This document shows positions 35,787-48,357 of a DNA stretch of 64,000 nt, piece by piece (positions within the stretch are counted from its first letter, which is position 1; every line of letters starts with the position of its first letter). The stretch lies in NCBI RefSeq assembly GCF_000718775.1, contig NZ_JOCB01000006.1, positions 1-64,000 of the forward strand. Direction: 5' to 3'. The notes under the pieces are model-generated. The model was not told the origin of the DNA and ran no database searches. It saw only the letters and a program-made list of their open reading frames with translations. Source of the stretch: Streptomyces sp. NRRL S-31 (lineage in GTDB: Bacteria; Actinomycetota; Actinomycetes; Streptomycetales; Streptomycetaceae). The position numbers and the translations under genes are program-made.

Positions 35787-37361
35787 ATGACGGCAGACCA
35801 GACGGACCCCGTGGTCAGAACGCCCCACGGGGCCGTGCGCGGCCGGTACGAGCGGGGGATCGCGGTCTTCCGGGGCATCCCGTACGCCGCGCCGCCCGTC
35901 GGCCCCTGGCGGTTCCGTCCGCCACAGCCGCCCGATCCCTGGGACGGGGTGCGGGACGCCGGTGCCTTCGGGCCCACCGCGCCGAAGCCGCCGTACTCCG
36001 AGGCGTTCGCCCAGTACCTCTCCGACCCGGACATCCCCGGCGACGACTGCCTGAACCTCAACGTGTGGACCCCCGAGCCCGGGCCCGGCGCCCGGCTGCC
36101 GGTGCTGGTCTGGCTACACGGAGGAGCGCTGACCAGGGGTTCCTCGGCCGTACCGGTGTACGGCGGCGGGGCCTTCGCGCGGGACGGCGTCGTCTGCGTC
36201 TCGCTGAACTACCGGCTGGGGGTGGAGGGCTACGGGCTGTTCCCGGACGCGCCGCCCAACCCCGGCCTGCGCGACCAACTCGCCGCGCTGCGCTGGGTCT
36301 ACGACACGATCGAGGCGTTCGGCGGCGACCCCGGCCGGATCACCCTGTGCGGTCAGTCGGCCGGTGCCATCAGTGCCGGCGTCCTGCTCGCCGCGCCCCA
36401 GACCCAGGGCCTGGTCCGGCGGGCGGTGCTCCAGAGCGGACCGCCCGAGGTGTCGGACCGCGACAAGGTACGGCGGATGGTGCGGCGGATGGCGGCCCGG
36501 CTGAGGATCCCCGCCACCGCCGAGGCGTTCGCCGCCGTCGACCGCGACCTCCTGCTGCGCACCCAGGCCGAGGTCGGCCGGCTCGGCAGTCCGGTACTGG
36601 GCGGCCCCGCGTTCGGCATCGTCGTGGACGGGGACGTGGTGCCCGGCGACCCGCTGAAGGCGCTGACCGAGGGCACCGCCGCCCGGGACGTCGACCTGCT
36701 CATGGGCTGGACCCGGGACGAGTACCGGCTGTGGCTGGTGCCCGGCGGGCTGGTGGAGCGCGTGGACCGGCTCGGCGCGGTGGCCCTGGCCGGGGCGATG
36801 GCCCGCTGCCACGCGGGCCACGAGATACCGCGCGGCTACCGCGTCCTGCACCCGGAGGCCGGGGCCGCCGAGACCGTGGGCCAGATGGTCACCGACCACC
36901 TGCTGCGGGTACCGCTGCACCGGCTCGCCGACGCCCGCACGGGGGCGGCCTACGTGTACGAGTTCGCGTGGCCTTCCCTGCTGCCCGGCCTGGGCGCCTG
37001 CCACGCCCTGGAGCTGGGCTTCGTCTTCGCCACCGGGGACTTGCCCGAGTCGAGGAAGCTGGCCGGTGAGGGGGCGCCGCAGGAACTGTGCGACGCGATG
37101 CACGCCGCGTGGGTGCGGTTCGCGACGACCGGGGACCCCGGCTGGGCGGTGTGGGACGCCACCCACCCGGTCCAGGTGTTCGGCGACGGCGATCCGCACA
37201 TCGCGTACGGCCCCCGGGACGCGGAGGTCGCCCTGTGGACGACCGCCGCCACCGTTCCGCCGCCGCCCCGGCCGCCGCACACGGTGCCCCGCGCCCCCGG
37301 CGCGGAACTCGCCGCCGCGATGCGCCGCCTCCGCCGCTCGGTGGGCGCCTTGCGCCGCTGA
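35787..37361 (+). CDS. type-B carboxylesterase/lipase
   Basis: 524 aa alpha/beta hydrolase of the cholinesterase-like family. AVFRGIPYAAPPVGPWRF (about 29-46), DDCLNLNVWTPEPG, oxyanion loop WLHGGALTRGSS and nucleophile elbow LCGQSAGAISAGVLL (Ser about 191) are complete. In place of the usual acidic and His blocks, the DLLMGWTRDEYRLWLVPGG (about 300) and LGACHALELGFVF (His about 406) segments fit. No signal peptide, so cytosolic. Hydrolyses carboxylic esters; substrate unknown. ATG 35787. A 280-bp gap upstream has no supported gene. Confidence 0.92.
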   Translation: MTADQTDPVVRTPHGAVRGRYERGIAVFRGIPYAAPPVGPWRFRPPQPPDPWDGVRDAGAFGPTAPKPPYSEAFAQYLSDPDIPGDDCLNLNVWTPEPGPGARLPVLVWLHGGALTRGSSAVPVYGGGAFARDGVVCVSLNYRLGVEGYGLFPDAPPNPGLRDQLAALRWVYDTIEAFGGDPGRITLCGQSAGAISAGVLLAAPQTQGLVRRAVLQSGPPEVSDRDKVRRMVRRMAARLRIPATAEAFAAVDRDLLLRTQAEVGRLGSPVLGGPAFGIVVDGDVVPGDPLKALTEGTAARDVDLLMGWTRDEYRLWLVPGGLVERVDRLGAVALAGAMARCHAGHEIPRGYRVLHPEAGAAETVGQMVTDHLLRVPLHRLADARTGAAYVYEFAWPSLLPGLGACHALELGFVFATGDLPESRKLAGEGAPQELCDAMHAAWVRFATTGDPGWAVWDATHPVQVFGDGDPHIAYGPRDAEVALWTTAATVPPPPRPPHTVPRAPGAELAAAMRRLRRSVGALRR

Positions 37362-37452
37362 GCCCCGCACGGACGCCCCGGCAGCCCGGCATCGGCGGCC
37401 ATCGCCACCGCGCGCACCCCACACGCCTGCCGACGCCCGCGCCCGCGCACCC

Positions 37453-37474
37453 GAGCGTCCTGAACCGGACGCTC
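37453..37474. terminator. bidirectional hairpin between esterase and mmuM
   Basis: GAGCGTCC-TGAACC-GGACGCTC: perfect 8-bp stem, 6-nt loop, between two convergent genes. Confidence 0.7.
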
Positions 37475-37512
37475 CCGCACGGCGCCCCGGCCCCCCGGCG
37501 CGCCCACGGACC

Positions 37513-38433
37513 TCACGTCGCGTGCGACGCGATCGTCGTGATCGCCTCGGGACCCACCCGGCAGCAGCCTCCGATCAGGCGGGCCCCCGCTTGCCGCCAC
37601 GCCGTGACCTGCGCCGCGCTGAACGTCGTACGCCCCTGCCAGGTCCGTGTCCCGGCGTCCCAGCCCTCGCCGCTGTTGGGGTAGACGACGACCGGTTTGC
37701 CGGTGACCCGCGCCGCGATCCGCGCGGCGGGCTCGACATCCGCCGGCGCGCAGCAGTTCACCCCGACCGCGATCACCTCGTCCGCGTCGGCGGCGAGGGC
37801 GAACGCCTCCTCCAGCCCCTGCCCGGCCCGGGTCCGCGCGCCGTCGACCGTGTACGACAGCCAGGCCGGCACCCCCGCACCCCGTACCGCCCGCAGCAGC
37901 GCGGCGGCCTCGTCGGTGTCCGGGACGGTCTCCAGCGCCAGCACATCGGGCGCGGCGGCGGCCAGCGCTTCGACGCGGGGCCGGTGGAACCGCTCCAGCT
38001 CCGCCACGCTCAGCCCGTACCGGCCCCGGTACTCGGAGCCGTCCGCGAGCATCGCCCCGTACGGGCCGACGGAAGCCGCCACCCACAGCGGGCGCCCGAC
38101 GCCCGCGTCCGCCGCCCGCCGGGCCGCCGTGCGGGCCAGTTCCACGCTGAGGGCGAGCAGCCGCGCGGCCTCCGCGCGACCGATGCCGCGCCGGGCGAAG
38201 CCCTCGAAGGTGGCCTGGTAGCTGGCGGTGATCGCCACGCTCGCGCCCGCCAGGAAGTACGCGAGGTGGGCCTCGGTGACCGCCTCTGGCCGCTCGGCGA
38301 GCAGCCGCGCCGACCAGAGCGCGTCGCTCAGGTCGTGCCCGGCCGACTCCAGTTGGTTGGACAGGCCGCCGTCGAGCACGACGGTCCCGGCGGCGAGGGC
38401 GTCGGCGAGGCTGGGGGAGATGTCGCTGGTCAT
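37513..38433 (-). CDS. mmuM: homocysteine S-methyltransferase MmuM
   Basis: 306 aa. Zn-dependent transfer of a methyl group from S-methylmethionine (or SAM) to homocysteine, giving methionine. GTVVLDGGLSNQLESAGHDL at the N-terminus and the zinc ligands in VGVNCCAP (about 222-223) and LIGGCCRVGPEAI (about 289-290) are present. A -10-like TAGCGT ends 6 nt before ATG 38433, so possibly leaderless. Links to sulfur amino-acid metabolism but is not next to the cys operon. Confidence 0.93.
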   Translation of the reverse strand: MTSDISPSLADALAAGTVVLDGGLSNQLESAGHDLSDALWSARLLAERPEAVTEAHLAYFLAGASVAITASYQATFEGFARRGIGRAEAARLLALSVELARTAARRAADAGVGRPLWVAASVGPYGAMLADGSEYRGRYGLSVAELERFHRPRVEALAAAAPDVLALETVPDTDEAAALLRAVRGAGVPAWLSYTVDGARTRAGQGLEEAFALAADADEVIAVGVNCCAPADVEPAARIAARVTGKPVVVYPNSGEGWDAGTRTWQGRTTFSAAQVTAWRQAGARLIGGCCRVGPEAITTIASHAT

Positions 38434-38710
38434 GTCACGACGCTAGTCGAAGCGGACCTGCCGGTGGTGGCCCGCTCCCTGGCGGTCGGGGACGGGGAGC
38501 CGGTGTCCGTGGCGGAACGGGAGGCCGGCGGCCCGCCGGGGGACGGGGAGGTGCGGGTGGCCTCGGGCGGGCGGCCCGGTCGCCGCCTTCCGCGTGGTCG
38601 GTGGTGCCGGTGGCGCCCCGCCGATCGGGGGACGGGCCCCGGGCGGCGCGGCTCCGCCCGTGCGAGCGGCGGCACCGGACCGCTGCCCGTGGCCCTCGTG
38701 GTACGGGGTG

Positions 38711-39295
38711 TCAGTCGGCGTCGCCGCGCTCCCGGGGCCAGTGGGTCAGGGCGATGTGCAGGGCGTCGACGGCCTTGTCCCAGGAGGCGCGCACGTCCCG
38801 CTCCGCGCCGAAGCCGCCCGCGCCCTCCAGCACGCAGTAGCCGTGGAAGGTGCTGCGCAGCAGGCGCACCGCGTCGGTCAGGTCCGGCTCCCCGAGGCCG
38901 TAGGCGCGCAGCATGCCGTAGGTGATCTCGGCGGTGCGGCGCAGCGCGGGGGAATCAGCGATCAGGGCCTGGTCGATGGGGAGCTGGGTGGCCGCGTACC
39001 GGCCCGGGTGCTCCAGGGCGTACTCCCGGTAGGCGCCGGCGAACGCCGTCAGCGCCTCCTTGCCCGCCCGGCCCGCCACGGCCGCCGCGATCCGGTCGAT
39101 CAGTTCGCCGCCCGCGTGCAGCGCGAGCCGGGTGCGCAGGTCCTGGAGGTTGCGGACGTGCGAGTACAGGCTCGCGTCCTTCACGCCGAAGCGGCGGGCC
39201 AGCGCGGAGACGCTGACGTTGTCGAGCCCGACCTCGTCCGCCATCTCGGCGGCGGCCGCCACCAGCCGCGGCGCGCTCAGTCCCGCACGGGCCAC
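38711..39295 (-). CDS. TetR/AcrR-family transcriptional regulator
   Basis: 194 aa. N-terminal helix-turn-helix LVAAAAEMADEVGLDNVSVSALARRFGVKDASLYSHVRN (about 11-49, cut by position) and a C-terminal ligand domain with the segment YREYALEHPGRYAA, the WHG-type TetR C-domain. GTG 39295 has AAGGAGGTG 5 nt upstream. A dyad just upstream suggests autoregulation. It is followed on the same strand by a 277-bp gap (38434-38710) with no supported gene. Ligand and targets unknown; the beta-galactosidase gene lies immediately upstream on the same strand. Confidence 0.9.
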   Translation of the reverse strand: MARAGLSAPRLVAAAAEMADEVGLDNVSVSALARRFGVKDASLYSHVRNLQDLRTRLALHAGGELIDRIAAAVAGRAGKEALTAFAGAYREYALEHPGRYAATQLPIDQALIADSPALRRTAEITYGMLRAYGLGEPDLTDAVRLLRSTFHGYCVLEGAGGFGAERDVRASWDKAVDALHIALTHWPRERGDAD

Positions 39296-39325
39296 CCGCC
39301 CACCTCCTTGGATGTCCAGGCGAGA

Positions 39326-39342
39326 TCCTAGGCCATCTAGGA
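39326..39342. promoter_or_regulatory. dyad operator upstream of the TetR gene
   Basis: TCCTAG-GCCAT-CTAGGA, a perfect 6-bp inverted repeat 30 bp upstream of the TetR start. The same bases contain a -10-like TAGGAT on the minus strand, so binding would block transcription (inference). Confidence 0.55.
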
Positions 39343-39386
39343 AGTGGGCAGGTGGTCCGGCCGGCGGACGCGCGGCCCCCCGGCGC

Positions 39387-42257
<2,871 letters not shown>

Positions 42258-42468
42258 TCATCCCGTGGTGCCGGTCCGCTGGTTCCCCGTACCGCGCCGC
42301 CCCCTTTCGCTCTCGGGCCGCTCCCTTCGGCCCCGCGCCGCACCCTCCGGCCCCTCGGGGAACCCGAGGAAGTACTGCCGGAACGGGAGGCGGGTGAAAC
42401 CCCCGGACGGCCCCGGGCCGGGCGGACTCCGGCGCCGCCGGCCGGACGGAGCCGTCGTGGCACGGCTG

Positions 42469-43800
<1,332 letters not shown>

Positions 43801-43825
43801 TCACCGAGCCCGGAAGGTCACGACC

Positions 43826-44833
43826 TTGCCCGAGCGTCCCCAGGCCCTGTTCGCCATGACACCGCGCAACCTGCCGCTCGTCTTCCCGGCGGAACTGCTG
43901 GCCCGGCTGGGGGCCTGCGTGGACATCGACCGCTCCCTGGTCGCGGACGACTTCACCGGCCCCCGGGCGCGCGCGGCCCTCGCCCGCGCCGAGGTGCTCA
44001 TCACCGGCTGGGGCTGTCCCCGCCTGGACGCGCCCGCCCTGGACGCGGCCCCGCGCCTGCGCGCCGTGCTGCACGCGGCCGGCTCGGTCAAGGGCTTCGC
44101 CACCCCCGAGGTGTGGCGGCGGGGCATCGCCGTCTCCTCGGCCGCCGAGGCCAACGCCCTGCCCGTCGCCGAGTACGCCCTCGCCGTGATCCTGCTCGCC
44201 GGCAAGGACGTCTTCGCCCTCCGCGACCGGCTGCGCGAGCGACGCGCCTTCCCCTACGACGGCATCCTCACCGGCGTCGGCAACCACGGCCGCCGGGTCG
44301 GTGTCGTCGGCGCCTCCCGGGTCGGCCGCCGCCTGATCGAACTGCTCCGTCCGCACGACCTCGCGGTCACGCTCGCCGACCCGTACGTGGATGCGGCGGA
44401 GGCCGCCCGCCTCGGCGTACCGCTGCTGCCGCTGGACGAGCTGCTCGGCACCAGCGACGTGGTCAGCCTGCACGCCCCGCAGACCCCCGAGACCCGCCGG
44501 CTGATCGGCGCCCGCGAACTCGCGCTGATGCCCGACGGCGCGGTGCTGGTCAACACCGCGCGCGGCGCCCTGGTCGACCACGGGGCGCTGGTCGACCAGG
44601 TGCGCGCGGGACGCCTCAGCGCCGTGCTGGACGTGACCGAACCCGAGCCGCTGCCCGCCGACTCCCCGCTGTACGACCTGCCGAACGCCTTCGTCACCCC
44701 GCACCTGGCCGGCTCGCAGGGCAACGAGCTGGCCCGCCTGGGCCGGGTGGTGGTGGAGGAGGCGGAGCGGCTGGCGTCCGGCGGCGCGCTGCTGCACACC
44801 GTCGACCACGCGGCACTGGAGCGGACGGCCTGA
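43826..44833 (+). CDS. D-isomer 2-hydroxyacid dehydrogenase-family protein
   Basis: 335 aa NAD(P)-dependent oxidoreductase. The Rossmann motif RRVGVVGASRVGRRLIELL has G-x-S-x-x-G in place of the canonical G-x-G-x-x-G (about 156-170). The catalytic Arg/Glu/His set appears as NTARGALVDHGAL (Arg about 247), DVTEPEPLPADSPLY and NAFVTPHLAGSQGNE (His about 294). Substrate unknown. TTG 43826 has GGAAGG 8 nt upstream; GTG 43796 in frame is only about 11 nt from the predicted transcription start and lacks a ribosome site, so it is second choice. Followed by 143 bp with a CCCCGC/GCGGGG hairpin (44885-44903), then the radical-SAM gene. Confidence 0.85.
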   Translation: MPERPQALFAMTPRNLPLVFPAELLARLGACVDIDRSLVADDFTGPRARAALARAEVLITGWGCPRLDAPALDAAPRLRAVLHAAGSVKGFATPEVWRRGIAVSSAAEANALPVAEYALAVILLAGKDVFALRDRLRERRAFPYDGILTGVGNHGRRVGVVGASRVGRRLIELLRPHDLAVTLADPYVDAAEAARLGVPLLPLDELLGTSDVVSLHAPQTPETRRLIGARELALMPDGAVLVNTARGALVDHGALVDQVRAGRLSAVLDVTEPEPLPADSPLYDLPNAFVTPHLAGSQGNELARLGRVVVEEAERLASGGALLHTVDHAALERTA

Positions 44834-44976
44834 GGGCGCCGCCGCGGGACGGTCCCCCGCCCGCCGGCACCGCCGTACCGGCGACCCCGCGCGGCGTGCG
44901 GGGACCCGGCACGGCCTCCCCGGCGGCGGGGGCATACGGTGAGAGACGTACGCCTGAACCGGGAGGAGACAGACGG

Positions 44977-46323
44977 ATGGGCAGTCGTACCGCGCTGGTC
45001 GAGGATCTGATGGAGCGGTTCCCGGGGGTACCGCGGGAGGCCGTCTTCAAGGAGGACCTGCTGCGGGGCGGTGTCGCCTTCGACAAGTCCGCCCTGAGCG
45101 ACACCGCCAACGAGGCGGCCGGTGACGTCAAGCCGAAGTCGTACTTCATCTTCTCCTTCGACCACGGCACCCTGCCCGAGCTGGGCGAGGCCGCGCTGCG
45201 CCGGCCCCCGGAGGAGATCATCCTGACCGGCGGCCCCTACGACCTGCGGCGCACGGTCGTCTCCGTCCGGGTGAACCCCGCCTCGCCGTACCGGGTCGCC
45301 GCCGACGAGGAGGGACTGCTCGGGCTGTACCTGGACGGCCGGCGCATCGCCGACGTCGGGGTGCCGCCGATGCCCGAGTACTACCGGCACACCCTCTCCA
45401 ACGGGAAGTCCGTGATGGAGGTCGCGCCGACCATCCAGTGGGGCTACCTGATCTACCTCACCGTCTTCCGGGTCTGCCAGTACTTCGGCGCCAAGGAGGA
45501 GTGCCAGTACTGCGACATCAACCACAACTGGCGCCAGCACAAGGCGGCCGGGCGGCCGTACACCGGGGTGAAGGACGTCGAGGAGGTCCTCGAGGCCCTG
45601 GAGATCATCGACCGGTACGACACCCAGAAGGCGTCCACCGCCTACACCCTCACCGGCGGCGCGATCACCTCCAAGGTGGCCGGCCGGGACGAGGCCGACT
45701 TCTACGGCCACTACGCCAAGGCCATCGAGGAGCGCTTCCCGGGCCGCTGGATCGGCAAGGTCGTCGCCCAGGCGCTGCCCAAGGCGGACGTGCAGCGCTT
45801 CAAGGACTACGGCGTGCAGATCTACCACCCCAACTTCGAGGTGTGGGACCGCCGGCTGTTCGAGCTGTACTGCCCCGGCAAGGAGCGCTACGTCGGCCGG
45901 GACGAGTGGCACCGCCGCATCCTGGACTCCGCCGAGGTGTTCGGGGCGCGCAACGTGATCCCGAACTTCGTGGCGGGCGTGGAGATGGCCGAGCCGTTCG
46001 GCTTCACCACCGTCGACGAGGCCATCGCCTCCACCACCGAGGGCCTGCGCTTCTTCATGTCGCACGGCATCACGCCCCGCTTCACCACCTGGTGCCCCGA
46101 GCCCACCACCCCGCTCGGCAAGGCCAACCCGCAGGGCGCCCCGCTGGAGTACCACATCCGGCTGCTCCAGGCCTACCGGCAGACCATGGACGACTTCGGC
46201 CTCTCCTCCCCGCCCGGCTACGGCCCGCCCGGCCCCGGCCGTGCCGTGTTCTCCGTCAGCTCCTTCATGGACAGCCTCCCGGCGGACGAGACCGCCGGGG
46301 AGACGGCCGGGACACCGGCGTAG
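44977..46323 (+). CDS. radical SAM protein with atypical CX8CX2C cluster motif
   Basis: 448 aa. The probable [4Fe-4S]/SAM site is CQYFGAKEECQYCD (Cys 167, 176, 179), spaced CX8CX2C instead of CX3CX2C. The rest looks like a radical-SAM barrel: the strand-loop AYTLTGGAITSKV (GGE-like position), the KVVAQALPKADVQRFKDYGV block, YHPNFEVWDRRLF and VIPNFVAGVEMAEPFG. A pre-barrel domain (about 1-160) includes VSVRVNPASPYRVAADE. Function unknown; no obvious precursor peptide or partner enzyme is adjacent. ATG 44977 has GGGAGGAG 7 nt upstream, so strong translation. Confidence 0.78.
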   Translation: MGSRTALVEDLMERFPGVPREAVFKEDLLRGGVAFDKSALSDTANEAAGDVKPKSYFIFSFDHGTLPELGEAALRRPPEEIILTGGPYDLRRTVVSVRVNPASPYRVAADEEGLLGLYLDGRRIADVGVPPMPEYYRHTLSNGKSVMEVAPTIQWGYLIYLTVFRVCQYFGAKEECQYCDINHNWRQHKAAGRPYTGVKDVEEVLEALEIIDRYDTQKASTAYTLTGGAITSKVAGRDEADFYGHYAKAIEERFPGRWIGKVVAQALPKADVQRFKDYGVQIYHPNFEVWDRRLFELYCPGKERYVGRDEWHRRILDSAEVFGARNVIPNFVAGVEMAEPFGFTTVDEAIASTTEGLRFFMSHGITPRFTTWCPEPTTPLGKANPQGAPLEYHIRLLQAYRQTMDDFGLSSPPGYGPPGPGRAVFSVSSFMDSLPADETAGETAGTPA

Positions 46324-46380
46324 GACCCCTTGAACACGACGGCGTCCGCGTCCGTACCGGAGGGCGGAAGTCGTGGGGTA

Positions 46381-46397
46381 CCCGGGCCCGGCCCGGG
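46381..46397 (+). terminator. hairpin after the radical-SAM gene
   Basis: CCCGGGC-CCG-GCCCGGG, a 7-bp perfect stem 57 nt after the stop. Confidence 0.5.
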
Positions 46398-46539
46398 CCG
46401 CCACCGTGGGTAACCGGAAGTGAACAGGCCGCTTGTCAGTCGTGTCGAGGACGTGAAAGGCTCGGTGCCTCCCGCGGGGTTCCCGCAACTCCCCCTTTGC
46501 CCTTGGTGAGTTGACCTCGCTCGTGGATGCAGGAGTCCC

Positions 46540-48093
46540 ATGCCCGACCTGCCGACCCCCCAGGACGACACCGAGGCCGCGCTGTTCCCGGAGTGCTGGG
46601 ACGCGGTGCTCTCGTACGCGGACCTGTGCACCTCCGGGTCGGCGGCGGCCCATCGCCTGGCGACCGAGGCGTTCGCGCTCGGCCTGCGCGAGGCCGCCCG
46701 CACCGGGGTGCACGCCGCCGGCCTCCCGCACGCCCGGCAGCGCGCACAGGCGGGACCGCCCCCGCCCACCCGGCAGCCGTCGATCCCGGCGCTGCTCACC
46801 GCCGTACGCGACACCGCCGCCGCCTGGGAGGCCGACGGCCGAGGGCAGCGGCTCGACCCCGACCTGCGGCTGTGGCTCCACTCCGAGGGCGCCGCCCGGT
46901 TCGCCGGGCCGCCGCCGCGGCGCCCGGTCGCGCTGCGCGGCCTGCGCGACCTGCCGGAGACGGACGCGGCACTGCTGTGGCTGGCCGAGGTGGAAGCGCT
47001 CCCGCTGCCCACCGCGGCCCGCCGGCTCGGCCTGGACCCGGCCACCGTCGCCGGTGAACTGGAGCAGGTCCGCGCCCTGTTCCGGGACCGCTGCCACCGC
47101 GCCCACCTGGAGTCCCCGCTGGACCCGGGGTGCCGCGGCTACGCCCGGCTGCTGGACGCGGTCACCCGCTCGCCGGCCGCCGAGGCCCCCGCCGACCTCT
47201 CCCGCCACCTCGACACCTGTGCGGGCTGCGCCGAGGCCGCCGCCTGCCTGCGCCCGCGCGGCGGCGGACTGCCGGCCGCGCTGGCCGACGGGGTCATCGG
47301 CTGGGGCGGCCTCGCCTACCTGGAGCGGCGGCGGCGCGCCACCAGGGTCCGGCTCGGCGTGGGCGTCCCCGACGCCAGGCGTGCCGCCCCCACCGGCCCC
47401 GAGGAGGACGCCGGCGGCGGCCGGGTGCTGCGCGGCGGGCTGCTCGCCACCGCCGTGCTGCTGTCGGTGCTGGCGCTCGGGGTGTCGATGATGCCGTTCG
47501 ACGGCTCCGGCGGTGACACCGCCGCCGCCCACGACGACCGGTGGCCGGTCGCCGACCCGGACGCCCCCCGCACCAAGGCCCGTCCCACGCGGGGCGATGT
47601 ACCCGCCGCCCCGCCCTCCGTGACCGCCCCGCCTGCCGCGACCGCCACCGTGCCGGTGCCCGCCGGCAAGGACCCCGGCCCCGGCCCCGAAGCCGACCCC
47701 GGCCTCGACCCCGAGCCCGAGGGCACCTCCACCACCCGGCGAGCGGACCCGGCCCGCCCGCCCTTCACCGCCCGGACGGCCGGCTGCCGGGTCGCCTACC
47801 ACCTGGACAGCCAGTGGCCCGAGGGCTTCCAGGCCACCGTCACCGTCACCACCGACCGGGCGCTCGCCGGCTGGCAGGTCTCCTGGACCTTCCGCGACGG
47901 CCAGCGGGCCGGCCGGGCGTGGGACGCCTCGGTCCGGCAGGACGGCTCCCGGGTCACCGCCACCGCCGTCGACTACAACGGGACGGTCGCCGCGCACACC
48001 GCCCTGACCTTCGGCTTCCTCGGCACCAGGCGGGAGGGGAACCGGCCGCCGGACGACTTCCGCCTCAACGGGACGCCCTGCGCCGCCGGTTGA
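46540..48093 (+). CDS. sigma/anti-sigma-like membrane protein with C-terminal cellulose-binding domain
   Basis: 517 aa chimera. N-terminal part: helical region, then a sigma region-4-like HTH (LPETDAALLWLAEVEALPLPTAARRLGLDPATV, about 138-170, cut by position). A zinc anti-sigma motif follows, LSRHLDTCAGCAEA (H-x3-C-x2-C, about 223-231). One membrane helix LLATAVLLSVLALGVSMMPF (about 300-320), a Pro/Ala/Thr linker of about 90 residues, and a CBM2-type domain (Cys about 415 to Cys 514; WPEGFQATVTVTTDRALAGW, WTFRDGQ, VTATAVDYNGTVAAHTALTFGF). Topology would place the HTH/zinc part inside and the cellulose-binding domain outside. It may sense polysaccharide contact (inference). ATG 46540 has GGAG upstream. 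Confidence 0.8.
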   Translation: MPDLPTPQDDTEAALFPECWDAVLSYADLCTSGSAAAHRLATEAFALGLREAARTGVHAAGLPHARQRAQAGPPPPTRQPSIPALLTAVRDTAAAWEADGRGQRLDPDLRLWLHSEGAARFAGPPPRRPVALRGLRDLPETDAALLWLAEVEALPLPTAARRLGLDPATVAGELEQVRALFRDRCHRAHLESPLDPGCRGYARLLDAVTRSPAAEAPADLSRHLDTCAGCAEAAACLRPRGGGLPAALADGVIGWGGLAYLERRRRATRVRLGVGVPDARRAAPTGPEEDAGGGRVLRGGLLATAVLLSVLALGVSMMPFDGSGGDTAAAHDDRWPVADPDAPRTKARPTRGDVPAAPPSVTAPPAATATVPVPAGKDPGPGPEADPGLDPEPEGTSTTRRADPARPPFTARTAGCRVAYHLDSQWPEGFQATVTVTTDRALAGWQVSWTFRDGQRAGRAWDASVRQDGSRVTATAVDYNGTVAAHTALTFGFLGTRREGNRPPDDFRLNGTPCAAG

Positions 48094-48143
48094 ACGCGGC
48101 ACCGGGCGGAGAAGGAGGGGCGACCGGGGGCGCGGAAAACGCG

Positions 48144-48174
48144 TTGACGTACCGCCCCGCCCGCGGGCTAGAGT
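48144..48174 (+). promoter_or_regulatory. promoter of the 23-codon ORF/rsgA unit
   Basis: TTGACG (48144-48149), 19-bp spacer, TAGAGT (48169-48174). A CACACC-GAGGT-GGTGTG hairpin follows in the 5' leader near 48183-48198. Confidence 0.55.
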
Positions 48175-48233
48175 TGCCGCACACACCGAGGTGGTGTGCG
48201 CGGACGCGAGCGAGGACGAGGAGGTGTCGACCG

Positions 48234-48305
48234 ATGGCTGTCACTGTGCTGGGCGCTGCCCTCTTCCAGGAACTCCTCAAGTCCACCTCCGTGGCCACCG
48301 GCTGA
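48234..48305 (+). CDS. candidate 23-aa peptide ORF
   Basis: ATG 48234 to TGA 48305. Ribosome site GAGGAGGTG lies 8 nt upstream, better than most in the window, and a promoter lies 60 bp further up. The peptide is hydrophobic then amphipathic (MAVTVLGAALFQELLKS, then Thr/Ser/Gly-rich) with no Cys. It resembles neither the SRxHxDL leader family nor a lanthipeptide precursor. It could be a leader peptide for rsgA, 52 bp downstream, or an independent small protein. No homologue known to me. Confidence 0.45.
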   Translation: MAVTVLGAALFQELLKSTSVATG

Positions 48306-48357
48306 ACCGACCGCGCACGTACGCGCCTGCCCGGGGCCACCCTGTGAAGGGTCTCCC

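Noticed and set aside
38434..38710. Gene remnant between mmuM and the TetR gene
   Set aside because: A + strand frame contains a protein-like patch near 38450-38560, but it is too short and unsupported to call.
44254..48186. Very long minus-strand frame opposite the dehydrogenase, radical-SAM and CBM2 genes
   Set aside because: Antisense shadow: low-complexity sequence opposite three supported genes.
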